Positions 35,232-44,218 of a DNA stretch of 64,000 nt are shown here, in pieces. The position numbers and the translations under genes were made by a program. Source of the DNA: Mucilaginibacter mali (GTDB taxonomy: Bacteria > Bacteroidota > Bacteroidia > Sphingobacteriales > Sphingobacteriaceae); contig NZ_CP054139.1 in the NCBI RefSeq assembly GCF_013283875.1, forward strand, positions 2,790,001 through 2,854,000, written 5' to 3'. Below the pieces are notes generated by a model. The model was not told the DNA's origin. It saw only the letters and a program-made list of their open reading frames with translations, and made no database searches. How positions within the stretch are numbered: position 1 is the stretch's first letter; the number at the start of each line of letters is the position of its first letter.

Positions 35232-38150
35232 ATGTGCCGTATAGCCGGGATCATTTCTAACAAGCTCCCGCCGCATGAGTTAATGCTAAAGACCCGCGTT
35301 ATGTGCCAGGTTTTGGCGCATGGCGGGCCTGATGACGAGGGCTTTTATCAGTCTGAAACACAAGGGCTGGTGTTCGGGCACCGCAGGCTGGCTATTATCG
35401 ACCTGACAGCAAACGGGCACCAACCCATGGCTAATGCCGGCAAGGATGTATGGATAACATTTAACGGCGAAATTTATAATTATCCTGAACTAAGGCAGGA
35501 GTTATTAAACCTGGGCGCAAGCTTCCACTCGGATACCGACACCGAGGTGATCATACAGGCCTACATGCATTGGGGTACAGATGCTTTTATAAGATTACGG
35601 GGTATGTTTGCTTTTGCATTACACCATGCCGCACAAAACGCAACTTATCTTGTGCGTGATTCGGCAGGCATAAAGCCCTTATATTATCATATCAGTAATA
35701 GCCAGCTAAGCTTTGCATCAGAGGTTAAAGCGCTAAAGGATGCAGGGTTAGCGACAGAAACTGATGAAAACTGGCCGATACGTTTTTTGGCGTTCGGGCA
35801 TATCCCCGAACCTTATACCACTCAAAAAGATGTATTTAGCTTGCCTAAGGGGCATTATTTACAGTGGGACCATACAAATTCAAGCCATCATATAACGCCT
35901 TTTTATTTTACCGATGCCGGTAATACCCCAATATGTGATGCCACTGAAGCCCGAAAAAATATCAATACAGTATTTGATAAAACCATACAAAGACAGTTAT
36001 TGGCTGATGCACCCATCGGTGTATTTTTAAGCGGAGGCATCGATTCGAGTATTATCACACTGCTGGCGCATCGTTACAAAAAAAACGAACTGGAAACCGT
36101 ATCGATATTTTTTGACGAACAAGCGTATAACGAGCGTGCTTACCAGGATATTGTTGTTAATAAAACCGGCACGGGTAATCACCAACACCTGGTAAGGCAA
36201 AGGGATTTTGAAGCAGCGCTGCCCGATATCATCAACAGCATGGATATGCCCACGACTGATGGTATTAACAGTTGGTTTATTAGCAAATACGCCCGGCAAA
36301 ATGGGCTAAAGGCCGTATTATCGGGCCTTGGCGCCGATGAGTTGTTTGGCGGTTATCCGTCATTCAGGCGTATTAAGTACCTCAAGTATTTTAAGCTGAT
36401 CCCCGCTCCTGTACTCCGTCTCGCTGCTATACTAAGCGTGGGGCGTTTTAAGCGGTTTGAGCTATTAACTTACGATCATCCACTGGCCGATTATCTTTTT
36501 TTACGTGGATTGTTTACCCCTGCCGAAATAGCTCCAATTTTAGGTGTAAGTAAACAATCGGTAGTAAATACGCTGTTCTCAGATCCGGTGCATTTAACCG
36601 GGCTTACCGATACACAAAAAGCTGCATGGTTTGAAACAAACCTATACATGCAAAATCAACTGCTGCGCGATACGGATGTAATGAGTATGGCACACGGACT
36701 GGAAGTACGGGTACCATTTTTGGATGAAGATTTTTTACAAACAGTTAATTCCATCAGCTCTGATACCAGGTTTGATAACAGCAAGCCCAAAAGCTTATTA
36801 ATTGATAGCTATACCAATTTGTTGCCAAAAGAGATATGGGACAGGCCTAAGATGGGCTTCAGCTTCCCGCTGCAACAATGGATGCATGAGCACCGGGAAA
36901 TTGGCAATGTTAATTTTTATAAAGGCAGGCATACCCGTAAACTGATCGGGCGTTTTAGAGATAACGATGTGCATTGGTCAAAGGCGTTTGCCTTGTATCA
37001 ATTACAATCGCATGAGGTTATTGAAGAGCAAGCTAAGCCAAAAAAAATCATGCTGCTTACCTTACAAACTTTTAGCGCGACAGGTGGCATACAAAAAATG
37101 AGCCGTACCATGGCCTGGGCTATGCAGCAAATAGCCGATACCAAACGCTGGAAGTTTAGCTTATGGTCGGGCTATGATAACAATAACGATCTGACCGGAG
37201 ATTATACCCGGGAAGCAAACTTTAAAGGTTTCAATAAACGCCGGGGCTGGTTCGCGCTTGACGCGACTGTAAAAAGCATACAAAGTGATGTAGTAGTGCT
37301 TAGCCACATTAACCTGGCCCTGATTGGCTGGCTGGCCAAAATATTTAATCCCAAATGCCGGGTTTGGCTTGTAGCGCATGGTATTGAAGTGTGGCGCCCA
37401 CTTAGTTTAATGAAGCGGATGCTATTAAAACGATGCGATAAAGTGGTTTGTGTAAGCCACTTCACCCGGAAGAAGGTGATTGACATGCATAAGGTTGATC
37501 CGGCTAAATGCATCGTCTTGAATAACGCGCTCGATCCATCTATCCGGCTCCCCACCAGTTTTAATAAACCTGCTTATCTGTTAGCTCGTTATGGGCTGGC
37601 AGAAAACAGCAAAGTGATTTTCACGCTTACAAGGCTGGCATCAACCGAGCAATATAAAGGTTACGAACAGGTGATCAGGGCAGTAAGCGCGCTAAAAAAA
37701 CAATTCCCTGATGTAAAATACATCCTGTCGGGAAAGTATGATGCTGCCGAAGATAAACGTATCAGGCAACTGATCGATACTTATGATGTTGCCGGTCAGG
37801 TGATCGTAACTGGTTTTATTGATGAAGCCGAGCTGGAGGATCATTTCCTGCTGGCCGACCTGTTTGTGCTGCCCAGTAAAAAAGAAGGGTTCGGCATTGT
37901 GTTTATCGAGGCTTTGGCCTGCGGGTTGCCGGTAGTTTGCGGTAACGAAGATGGTAGCCTGGATGCCATTCGCAATGGCGAATTGGGCAAAGCTATTAAT
38001 GTGGATAATTTAACCGAACTTGAGGACGCCATTACCGAATATTTGAATGTGCCGCTGACACCTGCCGACAGGTTTAACCTGCAAAGCAAATGCCTGGCGT
38101 ATTTTAATACCATAGATTATAAAAACGCTTTAGAAAAAATGCTGATATGA
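35232..38150 (+). CDS. Fusion protein: asparagine synthase-type amidotransferase plus GT4 glycosyltransferase
   Basis: The 972-residue protein joins two enzymes. Residues 1 to about 600 are a glutamine-hydrolysing asparagine synthase: C2 after the start Met (MCRIAGI), RGPDD-like GGPDDEG, HRRLAIIDL, FNGEIYNY, and the ATP-binding SGGIDSS near residue 268. Residues about 604-972 are a GT-B fold GT4 enzyme, beginning KKIMLLTLQTFSATGGIQKM and ending with the EX7E region EGFGIVFIEALACGLPV. The start at 35232 is set by the need for Cys2. In glycan loci such AsnB homologues amidate uronic acids. The fused GT could transfer the same sugar (inference). The reading frame is uninterrupted. Confidence 0.88.
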   Translation: MCRIAGIISNKLPPHELMLKTRVMCQVLAHGGPDDEGFYQSETQGLVFGHRRLAIIDLTANGHQPMANAGKDVWITFNGEIYNYPELRQELLNLGASFHSDTDTEVIIQAYMHWGTDAFIRLRGMFAFALHHAAQNATYLVRDSAGIKPLYYHISNSQLSFASEVKALKDAGLATETDENWPIRFLAFGHIPEPYTTQKDVFSLPKGHYLQWDHTNSSHHITPFYFTDAGNTPICDATEARKNINTVFDKTIQRQLLADAPIGVFLSGGIDSSIITLLAHRYKKNELETVSIFFDEQAYNERAYQDIVVNKTGTGNHQHLVRQRDFEAALPDIINSMDMPTTDGINSWFISKYARQNGLKAVLSGLGADELFGGYPSFRRIKYLKYFKLIPAPVLRLAAILSVGRFKRFELLTYDHPLADYLFLRGLFTPAEIAPILGVSKQSVVNTLFSDPVHLTGLTDTQKAAWFETNLYMQNQLLRDTDVMSMAHGLEVRVPFLDEDFLQTVNSISSDTRFDNSKPKSLLIDSYTNLLPKEIWDRPKMGFSFPLQQWMHEHREIGNVNFYKGRHTRKLIGRFRDNDVHWSKAFALYQLQSHEVIEEQAKPKKIMLLTLQTFSATGGIQKMSRTMAWAMQQIADTKRWKFSLWSGYDNNNDLTGDYTREANFKGFNKRRGWFALDATVKSIQSDVVVLSHINLALIGWLAKIFNPKCRVWLVAHGIEVWRPLSLMKRMLLKRCDKVVCVSHFTRKKVIDMHKVDPAKCIVLNNALDPSIRLPTSFNKPAYLLARYGLAENSKVIFTLTRLASTEQYKGYEQVIRAVSALKKQFPDVKYILSGKYDAAEDKRIRQLIDTYDVAGQVIVTGFIDEAELEDHFLLADLFVLPSKKEGFGIVFIEALACGLPVVCGNEDGSLDAIRNGELGKAINVDNLTELEDAITEYLNVPLTPADRFNLQSKCLAYFNTIDYKNALEKMLI

Positions 38151-39010
38151 CACCCCCCCGGCACGAAAACTGGGATATGGAAATAACCCCGCATAATAAC
38201 ATCTTCGACCTGAAGCTGAAAGATGTATGGCATTACCGCGATCTGTTATTTCTATTAGTGCATCGCGATTTTGTTTCCTTTTACAAGCAAACCATCCTTG
38301 GGCCATTGTGGTTTTTTATCCAGCCTTTGTTCACCACACTTATTTATACTTTTGTATTCGGCAGCCTGGCCGGTATCTCAACAGATGGCCTGCCACAGCC
38401 ACTATTTTATATGGCCGGCATAACCGCATGGAACTACTTTGCCGATTGCCTTACTAAAACATCGTCGGTATTCACCACCAACTCCGGCTTGTTTGGCAAG
38501 GTTTACTTCCCGCGGCTTATTGTTCCGTTAAGCATTGTTGCCTCAAACCTTATCCGTTTTGGGGTACAAATGCTGCTGTTCTTTATCATTATGGGTGTTT
38601 ATTGGTATAAAGGGGCAGTTTTTCATCCCAATATATACCTGTTATTGTTCCCGGTATTACTACTATTAATGGCAATGCTTGGTTTGGGCCTGGGTATGAT
38701 CATATCGGCCATGACCACCAAGTACCGCGATCTTACCTTTCTTATCACCTTTGGTATACAATTGATGATGTACCTTACTACGGTGGTTTACCCGCTATCG
38801 GAAGTGAAGAAAAAATTTCCGCATTACCAGTGGCTGGTGGAATATAACCCCATGACACCTTTGATCGAAGCATTCAGGTATGCCTTTTTGGGCCAGGGCA
38901 CCTTTACATTGGCATCGCTTGGAATCACCGCTATTTCAACCACCGCCATCCTGCTGATAGGCATTGTGATATTTAACCGGGTAGAACGCAATTTTATAGA
39001 TACTGTTTAA
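38147..39010 (+). CDS. Polysaccharide ABC exporter permease (Wzm/KpsM type)
   Basis: The 287-residue protein has six hydrophobic spans and the ABC-2 permease signature. It begins with a cytoplasmic segment LKDVWHYRDLLFLLVHRDF, then LGPLWFFIQPLFTTLIYTFVF. Late motifs are KYRDLTFLI and YPLSEVKKKFP followed by the NPMTPLIEAFRYAFLG box typical of O-antigen exporters. With the ATPase encoded next it would flip finished or partly finished glycan chains. Its ATG overlaps the preceding stop (ATGA). A run of seven C (38153-38159) lies in codons 3-5. A later ATG at 38177 would leave that run untranslated. Confidence 0.9.
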   Translation: MTPPRHENWDMEITPHNNIFDLKLKDVWHYRDLLFLLVHRDFVSFYKQTILGPLWFFIQPLFTTLIYTFVFGSLAGISTDGLPQPLFYMAGITAWNYFADCLTKTSSVFTTNSGLFGKVYFPRLIVPLSIVASNLIRFGVQMLLFFIIMGVYWYKGAVFHPNIYLLLFPVLLLLMAMLGLGLGMIISAMTTKYRDLTFLITFGIQLMMYLTTVVYPLSEVKKKFPHYQWLVEYNPMTPLIEAFRYAFLGQGTFTLASLGITAISTTAILLIGIVIFNRVERNFIDTV

Positions 39011-39012
39011 CC

Positions 39013-40281
39013 ATGCCGCCAGTAATTAAAGCCCAACATCTATCCAAAGCTTACCAGTTAGGCGAAATTGGCACCGGCACAATATCGCGTGACCTGGAGC
39101 GTTTTTGGGCGAAAATGCGGGGTAAGGAGGATCCGTTTTTAAAGATCGGCGAAACCAATAATCGCGAAGTAACCAGCAGCAGCGATGTGGTATGGAGCCT
39201 GAACGACCTGAGCTTTGAAATTGAACAGGGCGACGCGGTAGGTATTATTGGCCGCAACGGCGCAGGCAAAAGCACCTTGCTCAAAATATTGAGCAGGGTT
39301 ACGGCACCAACAAGCGGATCGGTAAAAGTAAAGGGCCGCATTGCCAGTTTGCTGGAAGTAGGCACCGGCTTCCACCCCGACCTTACGGGTCGGGAGAACA
39401 TCTATCTGAACGGGGCCATATTAGGCATGCGTAAAGCCGAAATTAAACGCAAGTTTGACGAGATAGTAGATTTTTCGGGCGTGGAGCGATACATCGATAC
39501 CCCGGTAAAACGATACTCGTCTGGCATGTATGTGCGGCTGGCCTTCGCTGTGGCGGCGCATTTGGAAAGCGAGATCATGATTGTTGACGAGGTGTTGGCC
39601 GTTGGTGATGCTGAATTCCAAAGAAAATGCCTGGGCAAAATGGACGATGTAAGCAAAGGCGAGGGCCGTACAGTTTTATTTGTAAGTCACAATATGACGG
39701 CTTTATCAAATATTTGCGATACCGGTTTATTACTGGAAAATGGCCTGCTTACTTTAACCGGAAGCGTAGATACTGTTATTAAAAGTTACTTACAGAAACA
39801 AAACAGGCAGGATAATCATCACTTTACATGGGTTGATAATGAAGGCATAGTACCGGGAGTTGCCCGGTTTATTTGTGCTGATATTAAAAAAACGGGAAAT
39901 GATAGTTACGGGGAAAACATATTTACGCTGGACAGCGCATTGGCGCTAAGCATCGAATTTTCAATCGATGCCGGGCTGCACAGTGTTAATATCGGCATAG
40001 AAGTTTTCAACCCCGAAGGCTTATGTGTATTTAAACTGGCCTCGCCATCATTTACCACGCAAGGAAAATACCGCGCAAAATGCACTATCCCGGCAAACCT
40101 GTTAAACGATAATACTTACAATATAAACGTTTATTTGATAAAAGACCGCAGCGTGGTTTTGGCTGGCTTTAATAGGATCATTCAGTTTGAGATACAGGAA
40201 ATATTACGCGATGAAAATTGGCACAGCAAATGGATAGGCATTATAAGGCCGCAGATACCTGTTAATATAGAGCTGATATGA
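39013..40281 (+). CDS. Polysaccharide ABC exporter ATPase with Wzt C-terminal domain
   Basis: The 422-residue protein has an ATPase domain (about 1-250) with Walker A GRNGAGKST at 80-88, signature YSSGMYVRL and Walker B IMIVDEVLAVGD, followed by the switch His in VSHN. Residues about 270-420 form a beta-sandwich like the Wzt C-terminal domain, which in E. coli O8/O9a binds the modified end of the O-antigen before export. This suggests that export here needs a specific terminal modification. It follows the permease gene by two bases, and the next gene overlaps its stop. Confidence 0.92.
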   Translation: MPPVIKAQHLSKAYQLGEIGTGTISRDLERFWAKMRGKEDPFLKIGETNNREVTSSSDVVWSLNDLSFEIEQGDAVGIIGRNGAGKSTLLKILSRVTAPTSGSVKVKGRIASLLEVGTGFHPDLTGRENIYLNGAILGMRKAEIKRKFDEIVDFSGVERYIDTPVKRYSSGMYVRLAFAVAAHLESEIMIVDEVLAVGDAEFQRKCLGKMDDVSKGEGRTVLFVSHNMTALSNICDTGLLLENGLLTLTGSVDTVIKSYLQKQNRQDNHHFTWVDNEGIVPGVARFICADIKKTGNDSYGENIFTLDSALALSIEFSIDAGLHSVNIGIEVFNPEGLCVFKLASPSFTTQGKYRAKCTIPANLLNDNTYNINVYLIKDRSVVLAGFNRIIQFEIQEILRDENWHSKWIGIIRPQIPVNIELI

Positions 40282-41000
40282 ATATTGTCCCGCAGGAATA
40301 TTGGGATGCCGGCTATGAAAATATTGCTATACGCAAGGCCAGCGATACCGACCCAATATCACAGGTGATCAGGGCTTACATCCCCCCGGCCCAACCCAAC
40401 GGTCATGCATTTGAAATAGGTTGTTACCCAGCACAATTTCTATGTGTTTTAGGCGACATGGGGTACACCCTTAACGGTGTTGATGCTACCCCCCGTGTGG
40501 CAGCCTTACCAGTGGCCCTTGCTAATTTGGGTTATACAACCGGTAAATTCGAGAACAACAGGTTTGAGGATCTTGACAAGGTAAAATATGATGTGGTGGC
40601 ATCCTTCGGGTTCATTGAGCATTTTACCAATTGGCCCGCGGTTATCAAAGCGCATACCGAGTTTTTGAAACCTGGTGGATATTTAATTATCACTACCCCT
40701 AATTTCAAAGGTTTGTTTCAATACTTATATCACAGGCTTGTAGATAACCCAAACCTGGAAAGGCACGTAGTGAGCAGCATGTCGCCGCGCAAGTGGAAGA
40801 AGCAATTAGAACGTGCCGGTATGACAGTCATCGCATCAGGCTATACCGGTAATTTTTTTTGGGATGAGGCGCAACGAAACAGTATATTTTACCGCGTTGT
40901 TAAGAGAGCTTTTACCCGGATATTTAAACTGGTAAACAGTATCGCTCCAAACCACCCATCTATTGGATCCTATTGCTATATCGTGGCAAAAAGTAAATGA
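40278..41000 (+). CDS. Class I SAM-dependent methyltransferase
   Basis: The 240-residue protein has a methyltransferase fold. Motif I is FEIGCYPAQFL (about 50-60), in which the usual second Gly-x-Gly is replaced by Tyr-Pro. The post-I acid is in NGVDATP, motif II in VVASFGFIEHF, and motif III in LKPGGYLIITTPN. Substrate likely a sugar on the growing glycan. Its ATG overlaps the wzt stop. Because Wzt-type exporters often recognise a methylated chain end, a capping role is an attractive inference. The unusual motif I could also mean weaker or altered cofactor binding. Confidence 0.82.
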   Translation: MNIVPQEYWDAGYENIAIRKASDTDPISQVIRAYIPPAQPNGHAFEIGCYPAQFLCVLGDMGYTLNGVDATPRVAALPVALANLGYTTGKFENNRFEDLDKVKYDVVASFGFIEHFTNWPAVIKAHTEFLKPGGYLIITTPNFKGLFQYLYHRLVDNPNLERHVVSSMSPRKWKKQLERAGMTVIASGYTGNFFWDEAQRNSIFYRVVKRAFTRIFKLVNSIAPNHPSIGSYCYIVAKSK

Positions 41001-41785
41001 TCGGCATACTTTACATCTGCACCGGCAAATACGATATCTTTTGGAAGAAGTTCTATACTTCAGCCGAAAAGTATTTTTTACCCGGCCACAAAAAAATTTA
41101 TTTTGTTTTTACAGATGCCAGCCGCATCTACGCTGAAGAAAAACCGAATATTAAAAAAATATACCAGGAAACCTTGGGTTGGCCATACAACACTTTGCTA
41201 AGGTTCGAGATGTTCCTGAAAGCGGAAGAATACCTGCAGCAATGCGGTTACCTTTTTTACCTGAATGCCAACATTGTTTTTACCGATACCGTAAGTGATG
41301 ATATACTACCGGCAAACGGCAACGAAGGCTTGCTTGTAGTAAAACACCCGGGTTACTGGGATAAAACAAACGACGTTTTTCCATATGACAGAAATCCGGA
41401 TTCGTTGGCATCTATCGCCAGCGGACAGGGACAATATTACTTTATGGGCGGCTTTAACGGTGGCCAAACCGATGCTTACCTGCAATTGATCAAAACCTTA
41501 AAAAACAATATCCGCACCGATCTGGATAAAGGCGTGATAGCGCTATGGCATGATGAATCGCATCTGAACAAATACATGCTGGATCGTAATCCAAAGATAT
41601 TATCCCCCGCTTATGGATACGCGGAAGGCTTTGACCTGCCATTTGAACCTAAGGTGCTTATTTTAAAAAAGGAAAAATACGGCGGGCACGATTACCTGAG
41701 GAATATATCGGCTAAAAAGAAAAAACGTAGTGTCATGCAACGCTTTAAAAATTTGGTACACATTCTTCGTACCGGGAACAAATGA
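40997..41785 (+). CDS. Glycosyltransferase family 6 (histo-blood group ABO transferase-like)
   Basis: The 262-residue protein is a GT6 member, the family of human A and B transferases. The diagnostic segments are present: YIFVFTD-type IYFVFTD (about 34-40), NAN at 90-92 where animal enzymes have DxD, KHPGYW at about 116-121, YYFMGGFNGG (about 147-156) and WHDESHLNKYM (about 184-194). Bacterial GT6 enzymes such as that of Bacteroides ovatus carry NxN and work without metal. The expected reaction is alpha-1,3 transfer of GalNAc or Gal to a fucosylated galactose (H acceptor). The next gene encodes a GT11 able to make that acceptor. A soluble enzyme with no signal. Confidence 0.9.
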   Translation: MIGILYICTGKYDIFWKKFYTSAEKYFLPGHKKIYFVFTDASRIYAEEKPNIKKIYQETLGWPYNTLLRFEMFLKAEEYLQQCGYLFYLNANIVFTDTVSDDILPANGNEGLLVVKHPGYWDKTNDVFPYDRNPDSLASIASGQGQYYFMGGFNGGQTDAYLQLIKTLKNNIRTDLDKGVIALWHDESHLNKYMLDRNPKILSPAYGYAEGFDLPFEPKVLILKKEKYGGHDYLRNISAKKKKRSVMQRFKNLVHILRTGNK

Positions 41786-41813
41786 AAAGCTAATTGAACA
41801 AGCTTAGTTGCTG

Positions 41814-42698
41814 ATGATCATTGTAAAACTACAGGGGGGGCTTGGTAATCAAATGTTTCAGTATGCTTTCGGCTTATCGTTATCACATAAATTAAATTGC
41901 AGGTTATATTTAGATAATGCCGTCTTCGGGCAAACAGATCACGATATGGCATTAAGAAATTACGAATTGGATATTTTCAGCAAGGACATAGAACTCGCTG
42001 ATGAAAAACAGATCGGCAAATTTCTCCGCCCCGGTAACTTGCAAAGGCTGCTTAATAAAACCGGCATTAATAATACTACCGTTTATCGTGAAAAATCCTT
42101 ACGTTTTCATAGTGAGGTTTTCACAGTAAAGCCTCCTGCATATTTCGAGGGCTTTTGGCAAACAGAGAAATATTTTAATGCAGAGCGGGTGAGACAGGCG
42201 TTCCGTTTCAACCGGCCGCTTAATCATCAATCAGCGGAAATAGCTACAGAAATTTCACAGCAAGTTAATCCGGTAAGCATGCACATTCGCCGGGGTGATT
42301 ATGTGAGTTCAAAAACGACTAACGAATTACATGGATTATGTTCCATCAACTACTATAAAAAAGCCACTACATTGATAAACGAGCAGCTGGCCGATCCGCA
42401 TTTTTATATCTTTTCTGATGATCCGGAATGGGTTGGGCAAAACCTGCTCCCCTGCCTTAAAAATGCCACGCTGGTACACCATAACCCGGGTGCAGATAGC
42501 TGGCAGGATATGGCATTGATGAACAAATGCAAACATCACATTATAGCCAACAGCAGCTTCAGCTGGTGGGGGGCCTGGCTAAGTGCCGGTAATGAAAAGA
42601 CAGTGATCGCACCCAAAAACTGGTTCGCCAAACCGTCCGCTTACTTTGATGATGCCGATATTGTGCCGTCAAACTGGATAAAGCTGCCGAATGACTAA
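41814..42698 (+). CDS. Alpha-1,2-fucosyltransferase, GT11
   Basis: The 294-residue protein starts with the GT11 signature MIIVKLQGGLGNQMFQYA. It has HIRRGDYV at 157-164, the GDP-fucose binding motif shared by alpha-1,2 and alpha-1,6 enzymes. SDDPEW (about 201-206) and NSSFSWWGAWL near the C-terminus complete the family pattern. It should transfer fucose from GDP-fucose to a galactose 2-OH, making an H-type end. The ATG at 41814 is preferred over a TTG two codons earlier. A run of seven G (41834-41840) lies in codons 7-9. The spacing of 28 bases from the GT6 gene keeps it in the operon. Confidence 0.93.
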   Translation: MIIVKLQGGLGNQMFQYAFGLSLSHKLNCRLYLDNAVFGQTDHDMALRNYELDIFSKDIELADEKQIGKFLRPGNLQRLLNKTGINNTTVYREKSLRFHSEVFTVKPPAYFEGFWQTEKYFNAERVRQAFRFNRPLNHQSAEIATEISQQVNPVSMHIRRGDYVSSKTTNELHGLCSINYYKKATTLINEQLADPHFYIFSDDPEWVGQNLLPCLKNATLVHHNPGADSWQDMALMNKCKHHIIANSSFSWWGAWLSAGNEKTVIAPKNWFAKPSAYFDDADIVPSNWIKLPND

Positions 42699-43629
42699 AC
42701 CATTGATATCCGTTATTATGCCCGCGTTTAACGCTGAAAAACATATGGCAGAATCGGTTGAAACAGTAATTAACCAAACTTACCAAAACTGGGAACTGAT
42801 CATTGTTAACGATGGTTCTACTGATAGCACCGGGGCTATTGCCCAGCAATATGCCCTTGCAGATAAAAGGATAAAGCTGATCAATCAACAAAACAAAAAA
42901 CTGAGCGCGGCCCGTAACACCGGCATAAAGGCATCTACCGGTGATTGGATAGCATTTTTAGATGCAGATGACCTGTGGGTAACTGATAAGTTGGAAAAGC
43001 AAATTGATATTATAAATACCAATCCAGATATCGGGCTGGTATTTTCTGACGGGTATATATTTAACGATGGCGATATGAATACCGATTTTCCATATGGCGC
43101 TGTATCCGGGCGCTTTACGGGGGTTCAGATGTATAAACGCTTGTATCAGGGCAACTATGTGCCTATCTTATCTGTGTTAGTAAAAAAAACGCATTTAGAT
43201 AAAGCCGGCTGGCAGGATGAGCAATTTGTAGCCTGCCAGGATTGGGATTACTGGCTGCGGCTGGCAGGCAACGATGTGATATTTTATGGTATGCCCGACC
43301 GGCTATTCTATTACAGGCGGCATGGCAATAATATGTCGAACGATAGCAACCTGATGGATTTAGAAAAATCGGTGGTATTTGTAAAGAACTTTAACAGGGA
43401 ATTATTTGATGCCCCAGCGTTGAAAAACCTGAAAAGCTTTCTTAATATTACTATTTGTAAACTGATTGGTGAAAGTAAAATTAAGGAAGCCCTGTATCTG
43501 ATCAGCAAACCGGATGGACTTTGGAAGAAAATGGCTCAAAACATTGTCCGCTTTTTGATAAACAACTTAAAGAAAAACGCAAACTACCCGGTACGGCTTG
43601 CTTTTAAGACCGAAAATTTATTCGCTTAG
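42691..43629 (+). CDS. Glycosyltransferase family 2
   Basis: The 312-residue GT-A enzyme begins ISVIMPAFNAEKHMAESV, with nucleotide motifs ELIIVNDGSTDST and LDADDLW (about 91-97). A QDWDYWLRL acceptor-region segment is present. The acidic DxD-like LDADD supports a metal-dependent inverting transferase. No membrane segments, so it acts on the cytoplasmic face. It overlaps the GT11 stop by eight bases. Sugar and linkage cannot be predicted. Confidence 0.87.
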   Translation: MTKPLISVIMPAFNAEKHMAESVETVINQTYQNWELIIVNDGSTDSTGAIAQQYALADKRIKLINQQNKKLSAARNTGIKASTGDWIAFLDADDLWVTDKLEKQIDIINTNPDIGLVFSDGYIFNDGDMNTDFPYGAVSGRFTGVQMYKRLYQGNYVPILSVLVKKTHLDKAGWQDEQFVACQDWDYWLRLAGNDVIFYGMPDRLFYYRRHGNNMSNDSNLMDLEKSVVFVKNFNRELFDAPALKNLKSFLNITICKLIGESKIKEALYLISKPDGLWKKMAQNIVRFLINNLKKNANYPVRLAFKTENLFA

Positions 43630-43633
43630 TACA

Positions 43634-44218
43634 ATGCAAATAATAAATAACTGGCTAACAAAGATCATGAACCGGCTGATGCTGTTGCATGAAAAAAACC
43701 GGCTGAAGGTTATTTATCAAAACGCCGATATCACTGGTACAGAGCACCTGAACATTGAAGAATACTTTACGGCCAACCTGCCCAACGGTAATTTTTCCAT
43801 CAAATTTGGGCCTTATGTTCACTTTAAAAAGTACTGCCATATCCTTTTATTCGCTGGGGCGGAATTAATTATTGATGAAAACGTATTCTTCAACAATTAC
43901 TGTTCGGTTAATTGTCTTGAAAGGATACATATTGGTAAAAACACCATGTTTGGCGAGGGCGTAAAAATATACGATCATAATCATGCGCACAGTTATACCA
44001 ACGGGGAACTGGTAGTTGAGAAAAGCCATTTTAAAACCGCGCCGGTAAGCATTGGCAGCAACTGCTGGATAGGCAGTAATGTTACCATATTGAAAGGCGT
44101 AACCATTGGCAATAACGTTATCATCGGTGCAAACAACCTAATTTACCAGTCTATTCCCACAAATACGGTTGTTAAAGCAAACGCCGCTTATACCATCCAA
44201 ACCCCAGACTTGCGTTGA
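43634..44218 (+). CDS. Left-handed beta-helix acyltransferase (WcaF/Maa type)
   Basis: The 194-residue protein shows hexapeptide repeats from about residue 65 to 175 (IDENVFFNNY, IHIGKNTMFGEGV, VSIGSNCWIGSNVTI, VTIGNNVIIGAN). The catalytic His is in YDHNHAH, the DHxH pattern of sugar O-acetyltransferases. It would transfer an acetyl or similar group from acyl-CoA to a hydroxyl of the glycan. The ATG at 43634, five bases after the previous stop, is favoured over an upstream TTG that would overlap the GT2 gene. Confidence 0.87.
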   Translation: MQIINNWLTKIMNRLMLLHEKNRLKVIYQNADITGTEHLNIEEYFTANLPNGNFSIKFGPYVHFKKYCHILLFAGAELIIDENVFFNNYCSVNCLERIHIGKNTMFGEGVKIYDHNHAHSYTNGELVVEKSHFKTAPVSIGSNCWIGSNVTILKGVTIGNNVIIGANNLIYQSIPTNTVVKANAAYTIQTPDLR

